NCBI GenBank assembly: GCA_900542045.1
Contig: UQMI01000062.1
Coordinates: 1-19,223 of the forward strand
Reading direction: 5' to 3'
Source: an uncultured Blautia sp.
GTDB taxonomy: Bacteria > Bacillota > Clostridia > Lachnospirales > Lachnospiraceae
Length of the DNA: 19,223 nt
Shown: positions 5,502 through 13,645 of the stretch, in pieces
Layout of the letters: every line of letters starts with the position of its first letter
How positions within the stretch are numbered: position 1 is the stretch's first letter
Program-made: the position numbers and the translations under genes
Notes under the pieces: model-generated
What the model saw: the letters and a program-made list of their open reading frames with translations, nothing else
The model's database searches: none
What the model was told of the DNA's origin: nothing

Positions 5502-7601
5502 TTATTGGAATTCTTCCGGTACATTTCCTTTTTCAAATGTAAAATAAGAAGTGATGACAGTTCCTTCGCTGTTCCTTCTGGTTACTTCAACATCATAATC
5601 CGTATCTTTCTCCGGCAGCTGGAAGCTCCAGTAATTGTTGTAGACCAGATATGGAAGCAGATTTTCAATATCTTCCTTTGAAGTATACTCTGTCCTGCTC
5701 TCTTCATACAGGCCTTCGCTGTCCCTGCCGTACTTATGCACAGCAACAGATTCTATATTTTCATCGGCCAGACTGGTCACCACCCGGGCATCTTTTTCTT
5801 CCAGCAGTGCCAGTACATTGGAAAATCCCGGATAGATCAGATAGACGTCTGTGGCCGCCACCGGAGGATTCTTTGATTCTCCCTTTGTATCTCCATAGTT
5901 AAAATATATTTTTCCCACAGGATATTCCATATACGTATTCATATCCGCATTTTCAATGTCCTTCTTCAGTGCATCCATGAACTCCTGTCCGCCCTGCTCG
6001 CCTACGGAGGACATCTCCTGGAGATCATCTACGCTCTCCCACTGCACACTCAGGAGATAGTCTTTCTTGTTCTCCCAGTCCAGATACATGCCGTCCCGGA
6101 AGTCCACACGGTTCCAGAGGGCATTCATATCCTCCTGCAGTTCCTGATCCATTGCCACTCTGTAATTACGGTAAACACTCTTGCCATTCTTCAGTTTATA
6201 CATTACTTCGATATACTGGATATCCTGTTCTTCATCAATCTGCTGTTCCTTCCACTGGAACTTCTCCCGATTGGCCTGGAACTGCTGCAGCAGATCATAG
6301 ATCTGCTCATCCGGCTGAAGCTCCATGCCTCCGTCCGGCAGATCATATAAATACTGTATATTCAGTGTATCATTTTTTTCATCTCTGCTCAATATCACCT
6401 GATTCTCCGACGTCAGACTGTTCTGGTTCAGAGATACATAGGCAAGCTCATCCTGAGACGGCAGATAAGAATCATATCCGGTTATATCCAGAGCAAAGAC
6501 AAGGACGATCCCTGCCGTCAGAACTGCCTCGATTCCCAGTTCCAGACGGTGCCGGAAGAACTTCCTGAAATCCTGCTGATAGATGATTTCCATCACACTG
6601 TGGCTCAGCACCAGACCGATTACCAGTCCGCAGATAAACCAGACCAGTCCTCCCCCGCCGACAGGAGCCATCTGGTAAGCCAGAAGCCCCACCAGCAGAG
6701 AAGCCGGTATTTCCACCAGAAATTTTACAACCTTACCAAAACCGGTAAACACCATGGCTTTTCCAGTGCTTTCAGAAGATCTCTTCTTATAGATCCAGAT
6801 TGAAAGCAGGTACAGGACCACACACACGATCACTGCGCCGATGATTTCCGCAGCCGAAGCCGCTTCTCCCGCATTCAGATCCCGCATAATCTTCTCGTAC
6901 CATCCCAGTGGAGACCCATACCGCACCAGCGGCATATTTAAAATGGACAGCCCGCCGTCCATACTCCCCACGTGGGTAACAAAAAAAGTTTCTTTATATC
7001 CTTCCAGCAGATATGTGATTCCCGGAAAATACACCAGAAATCCTGCCGCGCCCAGAATTCCCACCAGAAGATTGCCAGTCAGCAGCATAGCCAGAACAAC
7101 CAGCAGATAGATCAGCAGATACACCAGCAGATGCAGAGCCACCATACCTGCCATGGTGCCTGCGATTTCCAGCGTAAAATAGCCCTGGGAAGCGCAGATG
7201 CAAAGTCCCAGAAGTGCCGCCGCAATTTCCGGCACCAGATAAAACAGAATGCCGATCACTGTCTGGTTACAGAACAGAGATTCTCTTCTCAGAGGAAGGC
7301 TGTGGTAGAAATCGGTTTTCTGTCTGGAATGCAGCCAGGAAAATCCAAAGATCCCGTTGGCCAGTGCAGCCCCTGTCAGAATCGCCAGTCCGCTGTTCCC
7401 CAGACTGTACTGTATATAGAGGAGCAGCCTTTCCATGATCTCCGCCGATGTCAGATCCATATAATGCTTCCACTGATCAAAGGAATGAAACAATTCCAGC
7501 GGATAGACAAAGGCAAAGGCCAGAAAGATCAAAACAAATAACCAGATCTGTTTTTTCATGTTTTCCCATATCAGACTAGCAGATAAGATTTTTGATTTCA
7601 T
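5502..7601 (-). CDS. ABC transporter permease with large C-terminal ectodomain
   Basis: Membrane partner of the ABC ATPase encoded directly upstream. The 699-residue protein has about nine hydrophobic segments in residues 18-373 (for example 18-34, 70-86, 113-138, 147-172, 175-196, 252-271, 319-334, 357-373). The cytoplasmic motif SRQKTDFYHSLPLRRESLF (92-110) is characteristic of clostridial ABC-2-like permeases linked to GntR/YtrA regulators. Residues from about 375 to the end form a large hydrophilic domain, probably outside the membrane, of the kind annotated DUF6449. The substrate is unknown; related GntR-controlled systems respond to cell-wall antibiotics, which is only suggestive here. 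I chose ATG 7601 because GGAGG stands 9 bases upstream; the longer frame would start with GTG 7622. The gene overlaps the ATPase gene by 26 bases. Confidence 0.85.
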   Translation of the reverse strand: MKSKILSASLIWENMKKQIWLFVLIFLAFAFVYPLELFHSFDQWKHYMDLTSAEIMERLLLYIQYSLGNSGLAILTGAALANGIFGFSWLHSRQKTDFYHSLPLRRESLFCNQTVIGILFYLVPEIAAALLGLCICASQGYFTLEIAGTMAGMVALHLLVYLLIYLLVVLAMLLTGNLLVGILGAAGFLVYFPGITYLLEGYKETFFVTHVGSMDGGLSILNMPLVRYGSPLGWYEKIMRDLNAGEAASAAEIIGAVIVCVVLYLLSIWIYKKRSSESTGKAMVFTGFGKVVKFLVEIPASLLVGLLAYQMAPVGGGGLVWFICGLVIGLVLSHSVMEIIYQQDFRKFFRHRLELGIEAVLTAGIVLVFALDITGYDSYLPSQDELAYVSLNQNSLTSENQVILSRDEKNDTLNIQYLYDLPDGGMELQPDEQIYDLLQQFQANREKFQWKEQQIDEEQDIQYIEVMYKLKNGKSVYRNYRVAMDQELQEDMNALWNRVDFRDGMYLDWENKKDYLLSVQWESVDDLQEMSSVGEQGGQEFMDALKKDIENADMNTYMEYPVGKIYFNYGDTKGESKNPPVAATDVYLIYPGFSNVLALLEEKDARVVTSLADENIESVAVHKYGRDSEGLYEESRTEYTSKEDIENLLPYLVYNNYWSFQLPEKDTDYDVEVTRRNSEGTVITSYFTFEKGNVPEEFQ

Positions 7602-8478
7602 ATCCTGCCACCTCCGTTTCACTGATAAATATTTCTTCCAGCGTCAGGGGAATAATCTCACAGAACAACGGATCCTGTCTCTTGATCCGCTCCAGAATTT
7701 CTGTTCTGGTACCCCTGACCGTGATCATCATAAGAGAACCCTGTCTGTCACAGCGCAGGACCTGCAATTCCTTCAATATCCGGTCCTCTTTTGCTTTGTC
7801 TGAAAATACACACTGGACTTTATGAATATGAAATTTCATATCTTCCAGATCTCTGGACAACAGCACACCTCCCCGGTGCAGCAGTCCCACATGATCGCAT
7901 ACATCCTCCAGTTCCCGAAGATTGTGGGACGCAATAACTGGTGTAAATTTCCGGTCAAGCATCTCCTCGGCAAACAGACTTTTCACTGTCTGGCGCATCA
8001 CCGGATCCAGTCCGTCAAAGGTCTCATCGCACAGCAGGTATTCTGCTCTGGAAGCCAGCCCCAGAAGAAAGCTCAGCTGCTTCTTCATGCCCTTGGAAAA
8101 TGTATTGATCTTCCGTTCCTTTTCCAGCCCGAATTTTCCAAGCATCTCAAAAAACCATCTGGACTTGTAATTCGGATAAAACATCCGATAATAGTGTTCC
8201 ATTTCTTTCGGTGTGGAATTGGCGAAAAAATACATCTCATCCGAAATATAGAAAATACTCCTCTTGATATCCACGTTCTCATAGACCGGCTGATCCTGAA
8301 TCCGTATGCTCCCTGAATCCGGCTTCAGAATTCCGCAGAGCATCCGCAGAAGTGTGCTCTTGCCTGCACCGTTGGTCCCCACCAGGCCAAACACTTCCCC
8401 GTCCCGGATCTCCAGCGATACCTTGTTGACAGCCTGAACCTTACCGAATGATTTACAAATTTCGTTTGTCTGTATCAT
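7576..8478 (-). CDS. ABC transporter ATP-binding protein
   Basis: Cytoplasmic ATPase subunit that powers the neighbouring permease. In 300 residues it shows the Walker A loop GTNGAGKST (34-42), a degenerate signature FSKGMKKQLS (127-136) in place of LSGGQ, Walker B with LLCDE (148-152) followed by the D-loop GLD, and the switch histidine H185 (IASHN). Residues after about 210 form a C-terminal extension typical of the CcmA/YtrB-like branch of multidrug and antibiotic-responsive exporters. The start codon overlaps the GntR stop as ATGA, so translation is coupled to the regulator. Its stop lies inside the permease gene, so the three genes form one tightly packed operon. Confidence 0.95.
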   Translation of the reverse strand: MIQTNEICKSFGKVQAVNKVSLEIRDGEVFGLVGTNGAGKSTLLRMLCGILKPDSGSIRIQDQPVYENVDIKRSIFYISDEMYFFANSTPKEMEHYYRMFYPNYKSRWFFEMLGKFGLEKERKINTFSKGMKKQLSFLLGLASRAEYLLCDETFDGLDPVMRQTVKSLFAEEMLDRKFTPVIASHNLRELEDVCDHVGLLHRGGVLLSRDLEDMKFHIHKVQCVFSDKAKEDRILKELQVLRCDRQGSLMMITVRGTRTEILERIKRQDPLFCEIIPLTLEEIFISETEVAGYEIKNLIC

Positions 8479-8846
8479 AACTGCCCCTCCTCATAAAATT
8501 TCCGGGCCTGCTCCAAAAGCACATCCTTGGGTATCCCAAGGTTCCTTCCCTGTGCGATCACCTTGCGCAGCCCTTCCAGATACACCTGCCGCTTCTTTTC
8601 CACAATTTCGGGATTCGGCGAGACGAAATTTCCTTTTCCCTTTACCGGATAAATAAATCCCTGTTTTTCAAGCTCTGTGTATGCCCGCTGAATCGTATTC
8701 GGATTAATCGACAGCTCCATGGCCAGCTTCCGTACAGAAGGCATCTGACTGTCCGCTTCCAGCACACCCTGTACGATCAGTATCTGGAATTTCTCCACGA
8801 TCTGCTCATAAATTGGCCGCCTGTCCTGATAGTCCAGTATAATCAT
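8475..8846 (-). CDS. GntR-family repressor, YtrA type
   Basis: A 123-residue transcription factor with a winged helix-turn-helix (about 9-76; the core is PSVRKLAMELSINPNT then IQRAYTELEKQGFI, 36-65) and only a short helical tail of about 40 residues. That architecture defines the YtrA subfamily, which usually represses its own operon of ABC transporter genes. AAGGAG stands 6 bases before ATG 8846; the frame is open further upstream, but that part covers the promoter and operator and should not be translated. A 14-bp-arm palindrome overlaps its promoter and is the obvious binding site. The signal that relieves repression is not visible. Confidence 0.93.
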   Translation of the reverse strand: MIILDYQDRRPIYEQIVEKFQILIVQGVLEADSQMPSVRKLAMELSINPNTIQRAYTELEKQGFIYPVKGKGNFVSPNPEIVEKKRQVYLEGLRKVIAQGRNLGIPKDVLLEQARKFYEEGQL

Positions 8847-8907
8847 GGCTCTCTCCTTTCTCCGATTTCTGAACTGCACTTCTGTACAGCCGCTTTTATT
8901 TTTCTGT

Positions 8908-8940
8908 AATAAGTGTACTAATTGTCTTAGTACACTTATT
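8908..8940. promoter_or_regulatory. Operator for the GntR/YtrA repressor
   Basis: AATAAGTGTACTAA (8908-8921) and TTAGTACACTTATT (8927-8940) are perfect inverted 14-bp arms around TTGTC. The outer end shares bases with the -10 box of the GntR promoter, so a bound repressor would block RNA polymerase. It is the only such palindrome near this operon. Confidence 0.88.
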
Positions 8941-8966
8941 GTACCTGTTCTGTCTGACTGTGTCAA
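8938..8966 (-). promoter_or_regulatory. sigmaA promoter of the GntR-ABC operon
   Basis: On the minus strand a perfect TTGACA (8966-8961) stands 17 bases from TACAAT (8943-8938). The start point would fall in the palindromic operator, giving a leader of about 85 bases. Confidence 0.88.
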
Positions 8967-9127
8967 GACCATATCCTGATTTTCCGGGACTTTCGGCGGA
9001 ACAGGCTGTTCTGTCTTCTCTTTAAGGATCCAGGTGCCAAACGGTACACGGCCGCTGTTTCTTTCACATACAGCATGTGGAAGCCGGGACCATTCAGAAT
9101 CCGGCAGCTGGTCTATACATGCAGAAA

Positions 9128-9154
9128 CGGGATGCCGTACAATACGTCATCCCG
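9128..9154 (-). terminator. Probable terminator of csoR-copA
   Basis: On the minus strand CGGGATG and CATCCCG enclose a second stem, CGTA-TTG-TACG, giving 7 plus 4 base pairs with one A/G mismatch between. The following bases TTTCTGC are only weakly T-rich. It lies about 65 bases past the copA stop. The bases from 8967 to 9217 contain nothing else that I can identify. Confidence 0.55.
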
Positions 9155-9217
9155 CTTCCCATCTGCTTTCTTTTATCGAAAGCATTCTGATACGATTTTT
9201 CTTTTCTGCAGTATTTA

Positions 9218-11821
9218 TTATTCCACACTCACTACTTCATATCCGGCTTCTGTAACTGCATCTTTCAGGGCATCTTTGGAAACACCTTCACCGGTCACAT
9301 AAGCAGCTTTTTCTTCCAGATTTACTTCTGCTTTCTCCACTCCGGCCACGCCGCCAAGAGCTTTCTCCACAGCTGCCTTGCAGTGTGCACACATCATTCC
9401 ATTAATTTTCATTGTAATCATAGCTTCATTCTCCCTTTCTTTATTAGTATTATCATTGCTGACCTGATCTGCTTCCCGGCTGCCGGTACGGATCTGTACT
9501 TCAGCCCCTGTCTGTTCTGCCGGCTCTCCGCCGCCTGTGCTGCTGGTTTTGAAACGTTTCAGCCGCAGGGCATTGCTCACCACAAAGATACTGCTGAAAC
9601 TCATGGCCGCCGCTCCGATCATGGGACTTAATTTCAGTCCTGTCAATGGATAGAATACACCCGCTGCCACAGGAATGCAAAGGCAATTATAGAAAAATGC
9701 CCAGAACAGATTCTGTTTGATATTGCGGATCACCGCCTTGCTCAGCCGGACAGCTGTCACTGCATCCAGCAGATCGTTCTTCATCAGCACCACATCGGCA
9801 CTTTCAATAGCCACGTCTGTACCGGCTCCAATGGCCATTCCCACATCAGCCCGGGCCAGTGCCGGCGCGTCGTTGACTCCGTCGCCGATCATGGCCACAC
9901 ACCTGCCTTCTTCCTGAAACCGTGCGATCTCTCTTTCCTTGTCCTGGGGAAGTACTTCCGCGATCACCGTATCAATATCCAGCTGACGGCGAATGGCCTC
10001 CGCCGTGCGCCGGTTGTCACCGGTGAGCATGACTACTTCAATTCCCAGTTCCTTGAACTGCCGCACTGCCTCCCGGCTGGTGGGCTTCACCACATCCGCC
10101 ACAGAAATAATTCCCAGCACCTGCTTTTCATCTGCAAAAAGCATGGGAGTTTTTCCCTCATCGGCCAGCTCGCCCAGCCTGCTTTCCACACTGGAGGTGT
10201 CTATTTTCTTTTCTTCCATCAGACGCTGATTGCCTGCATAATACTGAACTCCGTCTATTTTTCCCTGGACGCCTCTGCCGGGAATTGCCCGGAACTGTTC
10301 CACTTTTGCCGGCTGCACCTTCTGTCCCTGGGCATATTCCAGAATGGCTTCCGCCAGCGGATGTTCACTTCTGGACTCCAGTCCTGCTGCAACCTGCAGA
10401 AGCTTCTTCTCATCTGTCCAGATGGTTTCCACATTGGTCACCACCGGTTTACCCTGGGTAATGGTCCCAGTTTTATCCATCACAACACTCTTCAGATTAT
10501 GGGCCGTCTCCAGCGCCTCGCCGGATTTGATCAGAATGCCGTTCTCGGCGCCCTTACCGGTTCCCACCATGATTGCCACCGGTGTGGCAAGTCCCAGTGC
10601 ACATGGGCAGGAGATCACCAGCACGCTGATGGCGCAGGAAAGGGCAAATTCAAAGGTTGCCCCTGAAATCAGCCATACCGCCGCCGTCACCAGGGCAATC
10701 CCGATTACTGTCGGCACAAATACGCCCGCGATCTTGTCTGCAATCTTTGCAATAGGTGCTTTGCTGGAGCTGGCTTCTTCCACCAGACGGATGATCTGGG
10801 AAAATGTGGTGTCATTACCCACCCGGGTGGCCTTAAACTTGATAAATCCCGTCTTATTGATCGTTGCGGCGATCACAGTATCCGAAGGATGCTTCTCCAC
10901 GGGAATACTCTCTCCTGTGATAGCTGCCTCGTCGATACTGGTGGTCCCTTCTGTAATAAAACCATCCACCGGAATGCTCTGCCCGGGACGTACCACCAGG
11001 ATATCTCCTGTCTGCACCTGTTCAACCGGGATCTCTGTCTCCACGCCGTCCCGTTCCACAACGGCCGTCTTCGGAGCCAGATCCATCAGCTTGGTGATGG
11101 CTTCGCTGGTTTTTCCCTTGGACCTGGCTTCCAGATATTTTCCCACGTTGATCAGCGCAAGGATCATTACCGCCGATTCAAAATACAGGTCCATATGGTA
11201 CCGCTGTACCAGTTCCATATCCTGCACGCCCAGCCCGTAACCCATACGGTAAATGGCAAAAATGCCATAGGCAAGGGATGCCGTGGATCCAATGGCAATC
11301 AGGCTGTCCATATTGGGCGCACCATGAGCCAGAGTGGAAAATCCCTTGATATAGTATTTGCGGTTCACATACGCCACCGGAAGACACAGCAAAAACTGTG
11401 TCAGGGCAAATCCTACCGCATTCTCCAGTCCCGTAAGAAATCCCGGAAGAGGAAGTCCGATCATATGTCCCATGGACACATACATCAGCGGGATCAGAAA
11501 CACAAAAGAAATAATCAGCCGGAACTTCATTTCCTTCATCTGCTGCTCCACCGGATTCTCCCGGGGCACCGCTGCCGCCGCTGCTCCTGCAGCCGGCGCG
11601 CTCCTCTGCTCCTGGTGAACGCTGGCGCCGTACCCCGCCTTCGTCACCGCATCTATGATCTGTCTGTCACTGAGCTGACTGTCATCATAAACCACCTGCA
11701 TACTGTTGGTCAGAAGGTTGACAGAAACCTGTTCTGCTCCCGCAAGTTTGGAGACACATTTCTCCACCCGGGAAGAGCAGGCCGAACAGGTCATTCCTGT
11801 CACATCAAATTTCTGCTTCAT
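9218..11821 (-). CDS. copA: Cu+-exporting P-type ATPase with C-terminal CopZ-like domain
   Basis: P1B-type ATPase of 867 residues that pumps Cu+ out of the cytoplasm. Order: N-terminal heavy-metal domain (1-67) with CSAC (12-15); Ala-rich linker; membrane helices; actuator loop TGES (302-305); the copper site CPC (405-407); phosphorylation site DKTGT with D449; HP of the nucleotide domain (487-488); TGD (600-602); GDGVND (646-651); and membrane residues Y711-N712 and M740-x2-S743, which with CPC mark Cu+ specificity. After the last helix a hydrophilic linker (about 757-800) leads to a second metal-binding domain (801-867) with CAHC (811-814). AAAGGA lies 9 bases before ATG 11821. It follows csoR by 116 bases with no separate operator visible, so it is expected to be induced by copper through CsoR. 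Confidence 0.97.
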   Translation of the reverse strand: MKQKFDVTGMTCSACSSRVEKCVSKLAGAEQVSVNLLTNSMQVVYDDSQLSDRQIIDAVTKAGYGASVHQEQRSAPAAGAAAAAVPRENPVEQQMKEMKFRLIISFVFLIPLMYVSMGHMIGLPLPGFLTGLENAVGFALTQFLLCLPVAYVNRKYYIKGFSTLAHGAPNMDSLIAIGSTASLAYGIFAIYRMGYGLGVQDMELVQRYHMDLYFESAVMILALINVGKYLEARSKGKTSEAITKLMDLAPKTAVVERDGVETEIPVEQVQTGDILVVRPGQSIPVDGFITEGTTSIDEAAITGESIPVEKHPSDTVIAATINKTGFIKFKATRVGNDTTFSQIIRLVEEASSSKAPIAKIADKIAGVFVPTVIGIALVTAAVWLISGATFEFALSCAISVLVISCPCALGLATPVAIMVGTGKGAENGILIKSGEALETAHNLKSVVMDKTGTITQGKPVVTNVETIWTDEKKLLQVAAGLESRSEHPLAEAILEYAQGQKVQPAKVEQFRAIPGRGVQGKIDGVQYYAGNQRLMEEKKIDTSSVESRLGELADEGKTPMLFADEKQVLGIISVADVVKPTSREAVRQFKELGIEVVMLTGDNRRTAEAIRRQLDIDTVIAEVLPQDKEREIARFQEEGRCVAMIGDGVNDAPALARADVGMAIGAGTDVAIESADVVLMKNDLLDAVTAVRLSKAVIRNIKQNLFWAFFYNCLCIPVAAGVFYPLTGLKLSPMIGAAAMSFSSIFVVSNALRLKRFKTSSTGGGEPAEQTGAEVQIRTGSREADQVSNDNTNKERENEAMITMKINGMMCAHCKAAVEKALGGVAGVEKAEVNLEEKAAYVTGEGVSKDALKDAVTEAGYEVVSVE
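9419..9437 (-). promoter_or_regulatory. Internal ribosome binding site and start for a CopZ-like chaperone
   Basis: Inside copA, in the same frame, AAGGGAG (9437-9431) stands 9 bases before ATG 9421. Starting there gives a complete 67-residue heavy-metal-domain protein (9218-9421; M-x-C-x2-C as GMMCAHC) the size of free CopZ copper chaperones. The codons upstream of it encode the low-complexity linker, where sequence is free to drift. The site could let the operon make both the fused pump and a separate chaperone. Confidence 0.45.
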
Positions 11822-11937
11822 GCTCCATCATCCTTTCCATACTGTTCTGTCATTCCTGTACAAACGCAAATCTCCTCCGGCATCCTGGACTTCGCTCACT
11901 GATCCAGAAGCAGAGAGCCGGAATTTTGAACCTGGCA

Positions 11938-12201
11938 TCACTTTAATATTTTGCCCAGCATGGATACCAGTTCATCAATCTTCTGTTCTTTCTCCTCCTG
12001 TGTCTGCGCTTCCGCCACACAGCATTTCAGATGCGCCGTCAGTATCTCTTTATTTACTCTGTTCAGGATGGCTTCGGTGGCCATTAACTGCTGTGAAATA
12101 TCGATACAATAGCGGTCTTCCTCCACCATCTTCAAAATCCCGTCTATCTGTCCCCGGGCTGTCTTCAGCATCCGGTTGATCCTGGCGTTGTCTGCTTTCA
12201 T
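11938..12201 (-). CDS. csoR: Copper-sensing repressor CsoR
   Basis: An 87-residue all-helical repressor of the CsoR/RcnR/FrmR family that releases DNA when it binds Cu+. The ligand set C32, H57 and C61 has exactly the spacing (25 and 4) of C36-H61-C65 in Mycobacterium tuberculosis CsoR, which separates it from nickel and formaldehyde sensors. The N-terminal RINRMLKTARGQIDGI is the family DNA-contact helix. It is the first gene of the copper operon, behind a GC-rich palindrome matching CsoR sites, and copA follows. The start ATG 12201 is preceded by a GGAGGG-type site 6 to 7 bases away. Confidence 0.96.
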   Translation of the reverse strand: MKADNARINRMLKTARGQIDGILKMVEEDRYCIDISQQLMATEAILNRVNKEILTAHLKCCVAEAQTQEEKEQKIDELVSMLGKILK

Positions 12202-12233
12202 CCCGCACCCTCCTGTTCTCTCCTTTGTTTATA

Positions 12234-12250
12234 ACACCCCACCGGGGTGT
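12234..12250. promoter_or_regulatory. CsoR operator
   Basis: ACACCCC (12234-12240), spacer ACC and GGGGTGT (12244-12250) form the CCCC-x3-GGGG palindrome known for CsoR binding. It covers the predicted transcription start of csoR, seven bases past the -10 box. Confidence 0.88.
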
Positions 12251-12256
12251 GGTATT

Positions 12257-12286
12257 ATTGTACTGCAGAAAAGACTGTTCTGTCAA
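12257..12286 (-). promoter_or_regulatory. sigmaA promoter of csoR-copA
   Basis: On the minus strand a perfect TTGACA (12286-12281) stands 18 bases from TACAAT (12262-12257). The -35 box overlaps the descending arm of the terminator of the preceding dnaJ-like gene. Confidence 0.87.
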
Positions 12287-12323
12287 TCCCTTTTTGCATT
12301 TTCTTCTGATTTCCAGAACAGTC
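12269..12323 (-). terminator. Terminator of the dnaJ-like gene, overlapping the csoR promoter
   Basis: On the minus strand GACTGTTCTG (12323-12314) and CAGAACAGTC (12282-12273) pair perfectly over 10 bases. AATC and GATT can add further pairs inside a loop of about 31 bases, and TTTT follows (12272-12269). It begins 4 bases after the stop codon of the dnaJ-like gene. Confidence 0.7.
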
Positions 12324-12326
12324 TCT

Positions 12327-13265
12327 TTATTCTGCTGTCTGCAGCGTCTTCCGAAACGCCTGCAGCGCTTCTCTCTGTACATCTGTCAGTTCGCGTGGGA
12401 TTTCCACCTGAAGCGTCACATACAGATCCCCCCTGTTGCCTACTTTCGGAGGCATCCACAATCCTCGTCCTGCCAGACGGATCCGGGTCCCGTTCAGCGT
12501 TCCCGGTCCTATGATATATTTCTCCGTCCCTTCAATAGTCGGGATCTCAATTTCCCCGCCCAGTACCATCTCCGGATACCCCACCATTTTCGTAGCATAC
12601 AGATGATAATCCTGCCGTATATAGCCTGCCTGGTCATCCACCAGAACCACCACCACGATATTTTTCTGCATTACCGGCTCTTCTTCCGGACAAAGCACGT
12701 CCTCAAGATGATAAAAACAGCCGTCATAAGTTCTGGCCGGAATATTTACCTGCACCTGCCGTTTTTTCTCCACATAACCTTTTCCATGGCAGAACGGACA
12801 TTTTCTGCTGCGGTCCTCCAGAGACACACGCTCCCCGCTGCAGTGCGTACAGGGCTCTTTCAGAATGATCTCGGCAGTCTTTCTGGCCCCGGTGATCACT
12901 TCCTGAAAACTCATGTGTACTGCCGTACGGATACTGTAGGGCGGCGGACCCTCTTCTTTTGGACGCGGATTCCGGTTCTGGCAGGCTCCGCAATGGCCGT
13001 CTTCCGTATTTTCCTCTCCACTGGACGCTGAACGTCTGGCCTGCTCTGTATAGGCGGCATGTCCCCAGGCATGGTATTTCTTTCGGGATTCCTCATTGGA
13101 CAGCACCTGGTAGGCTTCTGTGATCTCCTGAAATTTTCTCTTCAGATCTTCCTGATCGCCCATGGCGTCCGGATGATATTTCTTCGCCAGTTCCCGATAA
13201 GCCTTTTTTATTTCGCTCAGGGTAGCGTTCCGTTTTACGCCCAGGATCTGATAATAATCTTTCAC
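12327..13265 (-). CDS. DnaJ-like co-chaperone with one zinc-binding pair
   Basis: J-domain protein of 312 residues that should stimulate a DnaK-type Hsp70 through HPD (31-33). The J-domain spans about 2-66. A polar linker with CGAC (92-95) follows, then a shortened cysteine-rich region with only two CxxCxG-type motifs, CTHC (139-142) and CPFC (156-159), where classical DnaJ has four. The C-terminal substrate-binding barrels (about 170-290) are recognisable, with [12 protein letters not shown] near the end. It is thus a shortened DnaJ, between DnaJ and CbpA in design, and not the main DnaJ of a dnaK operon. I chose GTG 13265 because AAAGGAGGT stands 6 bases upstream; ATG 13301 lacks a site. 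It is preceded by small open frames and has its own terminator. Confidence 0.9.
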   Translation of the reverse strand: MKDYYQILGVKRNATLSEIKKAYRELAKKYHPDAMGDQEDLKRKFQEITEAYQVLSNEESRKKYHAWGHAAYTEQARRSASSGEENTEDGHCGACQNRNPRPKEEGPPPYSIRTAVHMSFQEVITGARKTAEIILKEPCTHCSGERVSLEDRSRKCPFCHGKGYVEKKRQVQVNIPARTYDGCFYHLEDVLCPEEEPVMQKNIVVVVLVDDQAGYIRQDYHLYATKMVGYPEMVLGGEIEIPTIEGTEKYIIGPGTLNGTRIRLAGRGLWMPPKVGNRGDLYVTLQVEIPRELTDVQREALQAFRKTLQTAE

Positions 13266-13314
13266 CGGGCACCTCCTTTCGATATGGTAAATATGATGCA
13301 AAAAGAATTCTGCC

Positions 13315-13449
13315 TCACAGGATTTCTGCCTGCGAAGATAGCAGAGGAGTTGTTTCGCACTCCCCAGTCATATTTTCGCGGATCCCAGAGTCAGCCGTTT
13401 GCCTCCCGGCAGGCCCGGGCGGATCCTGATCTTTTATCTTCTCTATCAT
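13315..13449 (-). CDS. Possible 44-residue small protein upstream of the dnaJ-like gene
   Basis: An open frame starts at ATG 13449 with AGAGGA 11 bases upstream, begins [17 protein letters not shown] and ends at 13315, 49 bases before the dnaJ-like start. It is polar, has no membrane segment and matches nothing that I recognise. Part of it lies in a GC-rich, hairpin-prone stretch that could equally be an RNA leader. The ribosome binding site is weak in spacing, so coding status is uncertain. Confidence 0.3.
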   Translation of the reverse strand: MIEKIKDQDPPGPAGRQTADSGIRENMTGECETTPLLSSQAEIL

Positions 13450-13616
13450 TATAATATATTTCCTCTGAAAAAGGAACTATTAAATTAAACTATTTTTATC
13501 CATTTTAAACTCCTCCTGTTCCACTCTCTGACAAACTTCCAAATAATATCCAGAACCTCTTTTGGGCCTGCAGTCCACACTAAAATGAAAATTTACATTT
13601 TTTCGCAATATATATG

Positions 13617-13645
13617 TTGACAAACTATATTATACAATATATAAT
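13617..13645 (+). promoter_or_regulatory. Consensus sigmaA promoter of the padR operon
   Basis: TTGACA (13617-13622) and TATAAT (13640-13645) are both perfect and exactly 17 bases apart. The leader is about 100 bases. A promoter this strong normally needs a repressor, which fits an autoregulated padR. Confidence 0.92.

Noticed and set aside
9218..9421. Annotating copZ as a separate gene
   Set aside because: The frame is continuous with copA and no stop separates them, so I kept one fused gene and reported the internal start as a possible site.
10344..11902. Long plus-strand open frames opposite copA
   Set aside because: They are antisense to an unmistakable P-type ATPase, with Ser/Thr/Ile-rich or His/Arg-rich composition and no family features.
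13281..13445. Riboswitch (ZTP-type or similar) in the leader of the dnaJ-like gene
   Set aside because: The GC-rich leader with GGGGAGTG and CGGCTGACT stretches recalled the ZTP motif, but the conserved 3' element and the pairing order do not fit, and the gene is not in one-carbon metabolism.
13266..13445. CIRCE heat-shock operator for the dnaJ-like gene
   Set aside because: Only GGAGT/ACTCC short arms are present; the TTAGCACTC inverted repeat with a 9-base spacer is absent.
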